Positions 8,304 through 16,920 of a stretch of DNA of 64,000 nucleotides are shown here, one piece after another. The number at the start of each line of letters is the position of its first letter. Position 1 is the first letter of the stretch. The notes beneath the pieces are model-generated. The model was not told where the DNA came from. It ran no database searches and worked only from the letters and a program-made list of their open reading frames with translations. The stretch is from JBBIRG01 sp964410965 (lineage in GTDB: Bacteria; CLD3; SB21; JBBIRG01): contig CAYPIY010000008.1 in NCBI GenBank assembly GCA_964410965.1, positions 62,001-126,000 on the forward strand. Reading direction: 5' to 3'. Position numbers and translations under genes: made by a program.

Positions 8304-9539
8304 TTATTCCCACACCGGATTCACGACCTTACCGATGAAAAGAACCGTGTTATTCCGGGCCTCGCGGATGCAGAATACAAAGGGATGATCGGCACGGAAA
8401 TAAAAATTATCATTCGGCGGGCCGGAGGATGTTACGCCGAATTCAATAGATGTTACTGCCGCGGCTTCTGTGCCTTCCTCGTCGACCTGGACAAATGATT
8501 TGTGACGTACGCGGCTGATGTAAATGTGACGTCCGTTGACGCTGTCGAGATTGGTGAAATCGGCGGCGTCGGGAATGAACACGATACCCATACCGAGATC
8601 GGACAGAATATCATTCAAAAGCCGTTCATATGTGATCCTGAATTTCGGCAGCAGTACGGTACCCCGGCGTACGGTCATATTGCTTGTCCATGCGTCAAAT
8701 TGATTCCTATCCATCCCCGCGATCAGGGTGTTGACGCCGTTATCGGAAAAAGGCAAAAGCACGGTCATACGGAAAATATCATTCCCGTAGGGCAGGTCAA
8801 CGCATTGAAACTGATCATTCTGATAATAACCGTAATCGCCGCTCTGTTTCATCAGTCTGCAGGGAACCTGATTTCCGCCGGTTGTCGTGAACTGATCATC
8901 CTGCGTCAGTGTTGGATCGAATTCATACGTCCACGTTCCCTTGAAGTAGATCGCGTTCAGCAGGATCATGATGATTTCCGGATCGATCTGATTAATGATC
9001 GATGTGATTTTGTTGTGCGTTTTTTGCTTCACCCAATCGTTTATGACATTGACCGTATTCGGATCGTTGAAATTGCGCGCGGACACAAGCGCATTGTAGT
9101 AGCGCTGATTGTCGGCAAAAAATTTCTGATTAAAAATATACGTATCTCTGTACCAGATCGAATTGGCGATTTCAAAGATAACATCGGGATCGAGTCCTTG
9201 CAGAAGATCCATCAGCGATTTGTAATTGGCATTGATTTCTTCGAGTGTCAGGTTTTCGAATCCGAGCGAATTTCTCATAGCGGTGTAAGTGGAGTCGTTC
9301 GCGCCGTTCAGAGCCATGCTGAGCGCCATCGAAATGCTGAGCGGCGATATGAACAGGTTTGATTCCTGTGAACTAAGGTTGATCCGCTTAAACACATTCA
9401 TTCCGAATTCCGATCCGGACTTCGCGATTTTACTTTCGGCCGTGTTTAAGGAACGATACTTTTTTGTATCCGATTGCTGGTTTTCACAGCACATGATGGC
9501 GAACATCATTACGATCGGGAGGATGAACATCTTTTTCAT
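8304..9539 (-). CDS. Serpin-family protease inhibitor, exported
   Basis: 411 residues from the ATG at 9539, chosen because GGAG lies 6 bp upstream and because it opens a signal sequence; the frame stays open for 23 more codons. The body matches the serpin fold: the NxxFSPLSI-like start (SPLSISMALSMALNGA), the LLNAIYFKGTW strand, and the C-terminal FVFCIREARNNTVLFIGKV block. The reactive-loop hinge EEGTEAAAVTS follows the inhibitory consensus (small residues at P12-P10), so it should be an active suicide inhibitor of serine or cysteine proteases. By loop length P1 is near a Thr-Ser pair. Two adjacent cysteines (17-18) at the signal end suggest a lipoprotein, though the lipobox is weak. Confidence 0.93.
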   Translation of the reverse strand: MKKMFILPIVMMFAIMCCENQQSDTKKYRSLNTAESKIAKSGSEFGMNVFKRINLSSQESNLFISPLSISMALSMALNGANDSTYTAMRNSLGFENLTLEEINANYKSLMDLLQGLDPDVIFEIANSIWYRDTYIFNQKFFADNQRYYNALVSARNFNDPNTVNVINDWVKQKTHNKITSIINQIDPEIIMILLNAIYFKGTWTYEFDPTLTQDDQFTTTGGNQVPCRLMKQSGDYGYYQNDQFQCVDLPYGNDIFRMTVLLPFSDNGVNTLIAGMDRNQFDAWTSNMTVRRGTVLLPKFRITYERLLNDILSDLGMGIVFIPDAADFTNLDSVNGRHIYISRVRHKSFVQVDEEGTEAAAVTSIEFGVTSSGPPNDNFYFRADHPFVFCIREARNNTVLFIGKVVNPVWE

Positions 9540-9673
9540 AGATTTCTCCGTTAATAGGTTGATTTGTTTTAATTCGTGATGTTCAAATTCCGTACCAGCA
9601 AATTTCAAGAACTTAAACAGAAATAATACATGGCTTCTAGCACGTTATAATGAATCAAAATCATATTTTCATT

Positions 9674-9706
9674 ATCGGAAAACCGATAGATTATCGGAAA
9701 TCCGAT
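9674..9706. promoter_or_regulatory. Two tandem palindromic operator-like sites upstream of ssnA
   Basis: Site 1 (9674-9687) is ATCGG-AAAA-CCGAT and site 2 (9693-9706) is ATCGG-AAAT-CCGAT; both have perfect 5-bp arms and a 4-bp spacer, and both are preceded by TT. Centres are 19 bp apart. They lie about 190 bp upstream of the ssnA start in a gap between divergent genes (serpin on the minus strand, ssnA on the plus). The N4 spacing recalls CRP/FNR-family sites, but the half-site differs from FNR and CRP, so the regulator is unknown. Confidence 0.65.
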
Positions 9707-9891
9707 GACAGTCCTTCCGCTTAATGGAGCAGTTGGATATAAAAACCCTGATTCTAAAAAATTGATTTTTTTCTGTTTTTTTTATCTGTTCGGTTATATA
9801 TTCCCATGACTGATTCGCTGATTCTTCTCCTAATCAGTTTGTTTTATACTGATATTAAATTAACGGAATCCTTTATCAGAAGGAGCGATAT

Positions 9892-11223
9892 ATGGCATCA
9901 ACGTTATTGATAACCGATGGCGTCATCATCACGCTTGGACAACCCGGGCAGGTTTTGTACGATCACGCGATCCTGATCGAAGACGGAACGATCAAATCCG
10001 TCGCCCCGAAAGCGGCATACAAAGATAAATATGATAAAGTCATCAGCGCGGAGGGTAAGGCGGTTCTGCCCGGATTTATCAACGCGCACATGCATTTTTA
10101 CAGTACACTCGTCCGCGGACTCGGCAAAGCCAAACCGTCGAAAGATTTCGCAGAAGTGCTGAATCATTTATGGTGGAAACTCGACAAGGTGCTGACACTG
10201 GACGACTGTTACTACAGCGCGCTGATCATGCTGGTAAGCGCCATCCGCCATGGAACAACCACGCTGATCGACCATCACGCCAGCCCGGGAGCTGTCCGCG
10301 GATCGCTGATGAGAATCGCCGGCGCCGTGAAAGAGACCGGATTGCGCGCGTCTTTATGTTATGAGGTATCCGACCGCGACGGCGAAAAAACCGCGCAGGA
10401 CGGCCTCGACGAGAACGCCGAATTTATTAAATATTCACAGCAACTGAAAAGCCCGTTTCTTAACGGTATGTTCGGCCTGCACGCGTCATTCACTATTAAC
10501 GATAAGACGCTGGAAAAAGCTTCTAAACTCGCTCATGACCTGAACACGGGATTCCACGTGCATTGCGCCGAAGCCGCGTCGGACGAGGAATACAATGAAA
10601 AACATTTTGGGATGCGCGTCGCAGAGCGGTTTGAGAAATTCGGCATACTCGGACCCAAATCGATTGCCGTTCACTGCGTGCATATCAATGAAAAGGAAAT
10701 GGATCTTCTCGCTAAAACCAAAACGATGGTCGCGCACAATCCGCAGTCGAATATGAACAACGCCGTCGGTATCGCGCCGATTCTGAAAATGATGGAGAAA
10801 GGCATTCTCGTGGGACTCGGCACCGATGCGATGACCGTCAACATGACCGAAGAACTCCGCGTGGCGATGTGGCTTCAGCATCTTGGACAGAACAACCCGT
10901 CCTGCGGATTCATGGAAGTTACCGGCATGCTGTTCAATAACAACGCGAAGATCGCTAAAAACCTATTCGGCATTCCGGTCGGCGAGCTCAAGGAAGGTTT
11001 CGCCGGCGATGTCGTCCTGATCGATTATCATCCACCGACGCCGCTGGATGAAATGACAGCATTGGGGCATTTAGTGTACGGCATTTCGCAGTCGTCTGTC
11101 GATACTACGATTGTAAACGGTAAAGTTCTTATGGAAAATAAAAAATTATTATTAGACATTAACGAAGCGGCTGTTGCGGCGAAAGCGAAGGAATTAACAA
11201 AATCATTATGGAACAGATTTTAA
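9892..11223 (+). CDS. ssnA: SsnA-type amidohydrolase (putative aminohydrolase)
   Basis: 443 residues, amidohydrolase superfamily. Visible metal and catalytic residues: the HxH of NAHMHFYS, the His of FHVHCAE, the His of IAVHCVH and the Asp of GLGTDAM. Overall similarity is to SsnA, whose gene sits with ygfK, xdh genes, ygeW, ygeX and ygeY in E. coli and in clostridial purine/urate-degrading clusters. It probably deaminates or opens a purine-derived ring intermediate; the exact reaction is not settled. AGGAG at 9881-9885 sets the ATG at 9892. It is the first gene after the tandem palindromes and is followed 20 bp on by a toxin-antitoxin pair. Confidence 0.88.
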   Translation: MASTLLITDGVIITLGQPGQVLYDHAILIEDGTIKSVAPKAAYKDKYDKVISAEGKAVLPGFINAHMHFYSTLVRGLGKAKPSKDFAEVLNHLWWKLDKVLTLDDCYYSALIMLVSAIRHGTTTLIDHHASPGAVRGSLMRIAGAVKETGLRASLCYEVSDRDGEKTAQDGLDENAEFIKYSQQLKSPFLNGMFGLHASFTINDKTLEKASKLAHDLNTGFHVHCAEAASDEEYNEKHFGMRVAERFEKFGILGPKSIAVHCVHINEKEMDLLAKTKTMVAHNPQSNMNNAVGIAPILKMMEKGILVGLGTDAMTVNMTEELRVAMWLQHLGQNNPSCGFMEVTGMLFNNNAKIAKNLFGIPVGELKEGFAGDVVLIDYHPPTPLDEMTALGHLVYGISQSSVDTTIVNGKVLMENKKLLLDINEAAVAAKAKELTKSLWNRF

Positions 11224-11243
11224 TCTTATCAAAAAGGTAGTTT

Positions 11244-11516
11244 ATGGTCATAGAGTTCGACACAATCAGGGACATGATGTACGCACAGTTATTGTATGAT
11301 CTTCATCAGGCGGAAGAAAAATGCAAATTGTTCCATATTAAATACAATCTCGACTATGAGCAATTTGAAAAGAAGATTCAGGACAGCGAAAGGGAAAGCT
11401 TTGAAGAGTGGGATGATTACATGGAATGGAAGGCTTTTCAGCATGTCATTACTAAATTAGAAACCGAACGTAAGGAACTGGATCTTGGTCATATTCGAGT
11501 CCCTTCATCAAAGTAA
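11244..11516 (+). CDS. Small acidic helical protein, probable antitoxin of a TumE-type pair
   Basis: 90 residues, highly charged and mostly helical (LLYDLHQAEEKCK and following), with several Trp in the second half. Helical antitoxins of similar size accompany DUF6516/TumE toxins. It starts 20 bp after ssnA with AAGGTAG upstream, and its last 11 codons overlap the frame of the next gene if that uses the TTG at 11485. The antitoxin role is inferred from position only; no DNA-binding motif is evident. Confidence 0.55.
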   Translation: MVIEFDTIRDMMYAQLLYDLHQAEEKCKLFHIKYNLDYEQFEKKIQDSERESFEEWDDYMEWKAFQHVITKLETERKELDLGHIRVPSSK

Positions 11517-11823
11517 CATCATCAGGTTTTTTGATGTGGAAGAATACCGGCTTTTTTCAAAAGGTTTTTATATCCGAATAAAAGCTGTTTTGATTGATAA
11601 AAGTATTTTAATGATTCGTGAATATGTCGACGACAAAGAACGGAATTATTCTTATCATTGGATTCAATCAGAAGAATATTTTATTCGCTGGGATAGCGCT
11701 CCTTATCATAAAAATATTGCGACATTTCCACATCATTACCATATTAATAAAGAGGTATTCCCCAGCTATCAAATTGCTATAAAAGATATCTTGAAATATA
11801 TTGAAAAAGAAATAAAACGATAA
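11485..11823 (+). CDS. TumE-family (DUF6516-like) toxin candidate
   Basis: Up to 112 residues. The core YSYHWI...FIRWDSAPYHKNIATFPHHYH matches the conserved YHW / RWDxAPHHxxxxTFPHHxH pattern I associate with the TumE-type toxin family. The open frame begins with TTG at 11485 inside the upstream gene; GTG at 11536 is an equally possible start. The coding sequence is visibly richer in A+T than ssnA and ygeY on either side, consistent with acquisition as a module. Activity is unproven for this copy. Confidence 0.65.
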   Translation: MVIFESLHQSNIIRFFDVEEYRLFSKGFYIRIKAVLIDKSILMIREYVDDKERNYSYHWIQSEEYFIRWDSAPYHKNIATFPHHYHINKEVFPSYQIAIKDILKYIEKEIKR

Positions 11824-11850
11824 TCAACCTCTCGACATTTGGAGAATTCC

Positions 11851-13059
11851 ATGAACCCTATCTATGAAAAAATCCAGAAACGCTCAAAAGAACTTGAAAA
11901 CGACACTGTTCAATTTCTGATTGATATGGTTAAAACACCGTCTTTTTCAGGAAAAGAAAAAGAAGTCATTCAGGTTATCAAAAAAGAAATGGAAAAAGTC
12001 GGTTTCGACGAAGTGAAGATCGACGGACTCGGCAGCGTGATCGGAAGAATCGGAAACGGAAAGCGCGTGATCGCGTTCGACGCGCATATTGACACCGTGT
12101 ATCCCGGCGACGAAACGCTGTGGAATTTTCCGCCGTTCGACGGTCACGTCAAGGACGGGAAAGTCTGGGGCCGCGGAACCGTGGACATGAAAGGCGGCAT
12201 GGCCAGCATGGTGTACGCCGGCAAGATGATCAAGGAACTCGGGCTGAACGACCAGTTCACGATTTATTTCACCGGTACCGTCATGGAAGAAGACTGCGAC
12301 GGATTATGCTGGGATTACATCATTAAGGAAGAAAAAATCAAACCGGAACTTGTCGTGATTACCGAACCGACCAATATGAATATTTACCGCGGCCATCGCG
12401 GTCGTATGGAGATGCAGGTCCGAATCAAAGGCCTTTCCTGTCACGGTTCTGCGCCGGAGCGCGGCGATAACGCAATTTACAAAATATCCCGCATCGCTCT
12501 CGAAATTGAAAAACTTCATGAACGTCTGGCGGTCGACCCGTTCCTCGGTAAAGGCAGCGTCTGCGTCTCTCAGGTCTTTTTCACAGGGCCCAGCCAGTGC
12601 GCCGTTCCCGACAGCGCGTGGATCAATCTCGACCGCCGTCTTACTTTGGGTGAAACTAAAGAGATCGCCGTGAACGAAGTGAAAGACGCTGCGAAACGCG
12701 CGGGTTATCCTGACGCCGAAGTGATCGTCCTGATGTATAATGAGCCCGCGTACACCGGACTTGTTTACCCGATGGAAAAATACTATCCCACCTGGGTCAT
12801 GCCGCCTGATTCGCCGTACCTGAAAGACGCGGCCGAATCTTACGAAAATGTCCTCGGGAAAAAACCACTCATCGACAAGTGGACGTTCAGCACCAACGGT
12901 ATCGCAATTGCGGGACTGCATGGAATTGCATGCATGGGTCTCGGGCCGGCAAACGAGGTACTCGCCCACGCGCCCAACGAAAACGGGCCGGTGGAGCATT
13001 ACTCCGGCGCGGCGGCATTCTACGCGGCGTTTGTGGCAAAGCTGAACGGGAAATTATAA
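11851..13059 (+). CDS. ygeY: YgeY-type M20 family metallohydrolase
   Basis: 402 residues from ATG at 11851, chosen over an in-frame TTG at 11839 because GGAG lies 6 bp before it. M20/dizinc peptidase signatures are present: DAHIDTV (metal His), GRGTVDMKGG (bridging Asp), MEEDCDG (catalytic Glu), ITEPT and a C-terminal HAPNE. YgeY is a deacylase-like hydrolase found with ssnA, ygeW and ygeX, where the set supports anaerobic purine breakdown through a 2,3-diaminopropionate branch. Assignment rests on family resemblance and on the neighbours here. Confidence 0.88.
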   Translation: MNPIYEKIQKRSKELENDTVQFLIDMVKTPSFSGKEKEVIQVIKKEMEKVGFDEVKIDGLGSVIGRIGNGKRVIAFDAHIDTVYPGDETLWNFPPFDGHVKDGKVWGRGTVDMKGGMASMVYAGKMIKELGLNDQFTIYFTGTVMEEDCDGLCWDYIIKEEKIKPELVVITEPTNMNIYRGHRGRMEMQVRIKGLSCHGSAPERGDNAIYKISRIALEIEKLHERLAVDPFLGKGSVCVSQVFFTGPSQCAVPDSAWINLDRRLTLGETKEIAVNEVKDAAKRAGYPDAEVIVLMYNEPAYTGLVYPMEKYYPTWVMPPDSPYLKDAAESYENVLGKKPLIDKWTFSTNGIAIAGLHGIACMGLGPANEVLAHAPNENGPVEHYSGAAAFYAAFVAKLNGKL

Positions 13060-13858
13060 AACCTCAGTCCGCGAAACGCCCGAATTACCCTTAAAAAAGT
13101 AAAAGCCGCAGAGTTTACTGGAATTCATAGAGATATTCCTCTGTGATCTCTGCACGCCCGTGGTTTTATGTTTTCGTCTCATTTATGCGGGTAATCAGCA
13201 TTTATCCCGTGTGAATACGAGGAGCAGCCGGAATGTCCGCAGGGCCATAGAAAATTCTAATTTCCCGCATCGGGCAACGGCGTTGGTCTCGCGAGGCAGA
13301 CAGGCGATAAACACCGTTATGTTGACTAGTACAGCCAGAGAGCAGACACATCCCCATTTTCTTGTTAACAAATTCAAAACAACGAATTTTCTTTTCATTT
13401 TTCCTGTTTAGCGGGGATTCTATAAAATGCAACCGCTATAATACCAGAGTAATTAATATAAATTTTTAGTCATATTATTTATTAACATTTACACCGCCAT
13501 GACTGCAGATCGCCGTTCTGCAACATATTTTCGAATTAAAATATTACATACGCTGATTTATTTACTTGATTCGTTACCACGAGTTAGCTGATAAAAAATC
13601 CCGTTCCGCCGAAAACCCTGACCGAAACCTGAAATTTACGCTTCTTCCGACCGTTCCTCCCCGGTCATTTCACACCGATAATCCCTGAAGAGCGGGGCTT
13701 TTAGCGATGGTGTCTCCGGACCATTTTCGTTTCAAGTACCTTCATATGCCGGAACCAGCCAAGAAAAAAAACATTTTTATTTCCTGATTCTTTTCCTATT
13801 TTGGTGCGTCCACCCGGATTTAGAAATAAGATTCAACCATTGAAAAAACAGGTGAACC
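13060..13858. other. Intergenic region, about 800 bp, no convincing gene
   Basis: Short frames exist on both strands but none has a credible start, composition or family resemblance. At about 13104-13150 the sequence GCAGAG...CTCTGTGATCTCTGC forms an imperfect inverted repeat of the dispersed type common in many bacterial genomes. The rest is AT-rich and may be decayed DNA marking the junction between the ygeY side of the purine cluster and the accessory stretch that follows. Confidence 0.5.
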
Positions 13859-14218
13859 ATGAAAAAGATCAATAAACCCGCTGTCATTAAAGCGGCCGGC
13901 ATACCCGAAAAAATAATTGATGAATTTATCGGAAAAGTCAATTCCGCAACCGATGAAGTCAGCATCGCGCGCATGAAAAGCCCTCAAGGCTGGACCGAAC
14001 CCGGACAAGCGCCGGAATTTAGTGAGTATACGGTTGTAATAAACGGCACTCTGGTCGTGGAAACCCGGAAAGAACGTTTTGAGGTGCACGCGAATGAGGC
14101 ATTTATCGCTGAAAAAGGCGAATGGGTCCGTTACAGCTCTCCGTACGATGATGGCGCGGAATATATCGCGGTTTGTGTGCCGGCTTTTTCGCCTGCAAGA
14201 GCGCACCGTGATGAATAA
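13859..14218 (+). CDS. Small cupin-domain protein
   Basis: 119 residues with a single cupin-like beta barrel: the strand run SEYTVVINGTLVVETRKERFEVHANEAFIAEKG carries the G(X)5-G-type turns of the fold, but the usual HxH metal motif is absent (YTVVING), so metal binding is doubtful. It is a stand-alone sensor or binding protein similar to the N-terminal domain of AraC-type regulators. It starts a run of small plus-strand genes (GyrI-like, GIY-YIG) with short spacers. Function unknown. Confidence 0.65.
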   Translation: MKKINKPAVIKAAGIPEKIIDEFIGKVNSATDEVSIARMKSPQGWTEPGQAPEFSEYTVVINGTLVVETRKERFEVHANEAFIAEKGEWVRYSSPYDDGAEYIAVCVPAFSPARAHRDE

Positions 14219-14251
14219 ACGCCGGAATGAATATCCGTTGGATGATTACCC

Positions 14252-14944
14252 ATGAAACATGAATGGAAAAAACCGGAAAAAGATTTTTATCACCCGAAAA
14301 ACAAACCCTAAATTATTAATGCTCCGGCTTTTAAGTTTTTCATGATCGACGGAAAAGGAAACCCGAACCATCCACAGTTCGCGGACAGCATCAAAGTACT
14401 TTATGCGCTATCCTACGGCGTTAAAATGTCAGCGAAAAAGAACCGTATATTTCAAAACACGGTTGATTATACCGTATACACCCTTGAAAGTGTTTGGGAT
14501 ATCTCTGAAACGGCAAAGAAAAAATTCAAAGGGATTATCGATAAAAACAAACTGGTTTTTACCCTGATGATACGGCAGCCGGATTGGATCAGCCGGTCAT
14601 TTGCGGAACAAACAACCGGACAAACAAAAAAGAAGAAACCTCACGCGCTGCTCGATAAAGTAAAATTCGTGGAACACAACGAAGGACTCTGCGTTCAGAT
14701 TCTTCACACAGGCCGATATGACTCTGAACCGGAAAGTTTCTCGATCATGGAGGCATTCTGCGAAAATGAAGGTTTTCAGCGGCTCGGAAAATGTCACCGT
14801 GAAATTTATTTATCTGACGCGCGAAAAACGCCTCCGGAAAAAATGAAAACGGTTCTGCGGTTTCAGGTGAAAAAAGACGGATCCGTGATCACGGAAAGGC
14901 GGTATCAAAGGAATTACGGTTTAATCAGGAACAAACGGAAATGA
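14252..14944 (+). pseudogene. GyrI-like small-molecule-binding protein, interrupted by an in-frame TAA
   Basis: ATG at 14252 opens MKHEWKKPEKDFYHPKNKP and then meets TAA at 14309-14311. The same frame continues without shift: IINAPAFKFF, then MIDGKGNPNHP from 14342, then the rest of a GyrI-like domain to 14944 (200 residues after the internal ATG). Family members begin with just such a K-E-W-K...KP-x-IIxVPxFKFFxIxGxGNPN stretch, so the region before the internal Met belongs to the gene. One substitution (for example GAA or AAA to TAA) explains it. Options are a recent nonsense mutation, a shortened product restarted at 14342, or a sequencing error. The last 4 bp overlap the GIY-YIG gene. Confidence 0.8.
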
Positions 14945-15288
14945 CCAGAAAGCAATTATTGCTGAAATACAAGCAGACCCTGCAGCCGATGGGCGTTTAC
15001 AGAGTAACAAACGTGAACAACGGAAAAATGTTCATCGCGGGGGGACTGAACCTGCACGGAAAAATCAACAGCTGCAGGTTTCAGCTGATTCACGGTTCGC
15101 ACATGAACCGCGAGCTACAGGCGGATTTCACCCGGACAGGAGCAGAACATTTTGTTTTCGATATCCTGGATTATCTTGAACCGAAAAATAGTCATGAAAC
15201 GGATTATACAGACGATCTGGAAATGCTCACAAATTTGTGGATTGAGAAACTTCAGCCTTTCGGGGACAAGGGTTACCACAAACGCTAG
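14941..15288 (+). CDS. GIY-YIG nuclease-fold protein
   Basis: 115 residues, overlapping the GyrI-like frame by 4 bp (ATGA). The N-terminal GVYRVTNVNNGKMFIAG corresponds to the GIY...YIG strands, followed by a helix bearing the charged/aromatic run NRELQADF and FVFDILDYLE. It belongs to a small family of single-domain GIY-YIG proteins of unknown role that lack the DNA-binding additions of UvrC or homing nucleases. Whether it cleaves DNA cannot be judged from sequence. The YIG motif is degenerate (FIAG). Confidence 0.75.
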   Translation: MTRKQLLLKYKQTLQPMGVYRVTNVNNGKMFIAGGLNLHGKINSCRFQLIHGSHMNRELQADFTRTGAEHFVFDILDYLEPKNSHETDYTDDLEMLTNLWIEKLQPFGDKGYHKR

Positions 15289-15440
15289 ATCGTATCATCC
15301 GGAGCATGCAACCTGCCAAAGTCCGGATTTTATGGAATAACCATATTTTAAGAATTTTATTGATTCGCCGGGCCGAAAAGCTTACCTTTAATCAGAAAAA
15401 TCTAGAGTATCTATCAGAGAATTAATCCTGGGAAACATGT

Positions 15441-16304
15441 ATGAACATAATTATTTGGGGATGCAGGGGATCCATCACGACTCCCGGAGAGACTACGGTC
15501 CGATACGGGGGCGAAACCACATGCATTGAGGTAATTAACGACAGCGGCCAGATGATCATTCTGGATGCCGGCTCGGGACTCAGGAAGCTCGGAAAAAAAA
15601 TGATTCGTGAGAAAAAAACAACCGAGATGACGCTACTTCTGACCCATTCTCACTGGGATCATCTTTCCGGTTTTCCTTTTTTCATCCCCGCATACTCCCC
15701 CGATTTTACGATTCACCTTTGCGGCGGCGGCGATGCGCAGTCGTCGGTGATCAATTACCTCAAACATGAAATGAATCCGCCTTACTTTCCGGTAGATTTC
15801 AGCATGCTTAAAGCGAAGCTCCTGACCGGATGCCGCTGCAATCATACCCGCTGTGAAAACAAACTTCCCGGAACAAATGGTTCCATGCACTGTGAATCGA
15901 TCCCGTTGAATCATCCCAACGGAGGGTATGGCTTTAAATTCACCGGAAAAACCGGCGCTTTTGTTTTTCTGACGGATAATGAAATCCGGTTCCGGCATGA
16001 AGGAGGCCGGCCGAGGGAGGAATATGTCGAATTCTGCCGGGACGCGAGCCTGGTTTTTCATGACGCCCAGTACCTTGAGACGGAATATAAAATGACGCGT
16101 GGATGGGGCCATTCCACATATCAGGACGCTCTTGATCTCGCGCTGGACGCGGGTGTCCGGCGGCTGGGATTGTTTCATCATGATCCCGACCGGTCCGACG
16201 ACGATCTCGACCGTAACGTGGAATGGTGCCGTCAGTATATCAGGGAGAAAGGCGGTTCGATGGAGTGCTTTGCCTGCGCCGAAGGCATGACTCTGGACGT
16301 ATAA
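15441..16304 (+). CDS. Metallo-beta-lactamase-fold hydrolase (PhnP/cyclic phosphodiesterase-like)
   Basis: 287 residues. The full dinuclear metal set is visible: THSHWDH (HxHxDH), a His in LNHPNGG, the Asp of LTDNE and the His of GWGHST. The opening IWGCRGSITTPG and TTCIEV are characteristic of the branch that includes phosphoribosyl-1,2-cyclic phosphodiesterase and related hydrolases. The insert KLLTGCRCNHTRCENK carries three cysteines. The true substrate is unknown. It stands 150 bp after the GIY-YIG gene and 37 bp before a DUF3788 gene. Confidence 0.8.
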   Translation: MNIIIWGCRGSITTPGETTVRYGGETTCIEVINDSGQMIILDAGSGLRKLGKKMIREKKTTEMTLLLTHSHWDHLSGFPFFIPAYSPDFTIHLCGGGDAQSSVINYLKHEMNPPYFPVDFSMLKAKLLTGCRCNHTRCENKLPGTNGSMHCESIPLNHPNGGYGFKFTGKTGAFVFLTDNEIRFRHEGGRPREEYVEFCRDASLVFHDAQYLETEYKMTRGWGHSTYQDALDLALDAGVRRLGLFHHDPDRSDDDLDRNVEWCRQYIREKGGSMECFACAEGMTLDV

Positions 16305-16341
16305 AACACGATAATTCCCGGCATCAAACAGGAAACAAGAT

Positions 16342-16767
16342 TTGACAGAACCTGTTCTTACCGATAAAAAAATTTATCCGGGTGAAGACATCATTTTCAG
16401 CCTTATCGGAAAACATCAGCGGTACTGGATATCGTTATTTGATTTCATCAAAGCGGAATACCCTGATTTGTCCGGGGCCTGGAAGTATTATCACGACGGA
16501 AAAAGGTGGCTGTTCAGTCTTAAAGAAAAGTCCAGAACGATTTTCTGGCTGTCGCTGACTGGCCGGTCGTTTCAAGTGACTTTTTACTTTAATCCCATCA
16601 CGGAAAAATATTTTTACGCCAGCCCGCTGCCCGGTGACATGAAACAAAAATACATGGAACAGCATGCCGGAAAGAAAATCAAACCTGTTACAGTCATGGT
16701 TAAAAGCATGAGGGATATTGATACCATTAAAACACTGATTCAAATCAAGCGCCTCAGGAACAGGTAA
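16342..16767 (+). CDS. DUF3788-family protein
   Basis: 141 residues starting at TTG (16342), preceded by AGGAAAC. The pattern PDLSGAWKYYHDGKRWLFSLKEK followed by TIFWLSL and VTFYF matches DUF3788, a small family of unknown function frequently found near GyrI-like and other small effector-binding genes. No catalytic motif is evident. It lies close behind the metallohydrolase and may share its transcript. Confidence 0.7.
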   Translation: MTEPVLTDKKIYPGEDIIFSLIGKHQRYWISLFDFIKAEYPDLSGAWKYYHDGKRWLFSLKEKSRTIFWLSLTGRSFQVTFYFNPITEKYFYASPLPGDMKQKYMEQHAGKKIKPVTVMVKSMRDIDTIKTLIQIKRLRNR

Positions 16768-16876
16768 GGGATAAGGTTTATTGATGGCGACTCCATGCCA
16801 ACATATAGCTTGATTATGAAAAGCTTTCATCTTAAATTTTCCGGTACATTTTGCATCACGCCCTAAAAGTGATGTC

Positions 16877-16896
16877 CCTGGTATTTTGATACCTGG
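16877..16896. promoter_or_regulatory. Imperfect palindrome just upstream of the propeller kinase gene
   Basis: CCTGGTAT-TTTG-ATACCTGG, 8-bp arms with one mismatch and a 4-bp spacer, ending 24 bp before the ATG at 16921. GGGAGA at 16904-16909 precedes the start. The position suits an operator or a structured leader; no regulator is identified. Confidence 0.35.
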
Positions 16897-16920
16897 AAAT
16901 TTTGGGAGATAAAGAGAAAT

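Noticed and set aside
13160..13432. Short frames of 60-85 residues on both strands in the 13 kb gap
   Set aside because: No ribosome binding site or family resemblance, and composition unlike neighbours' proteins; most likely chance.
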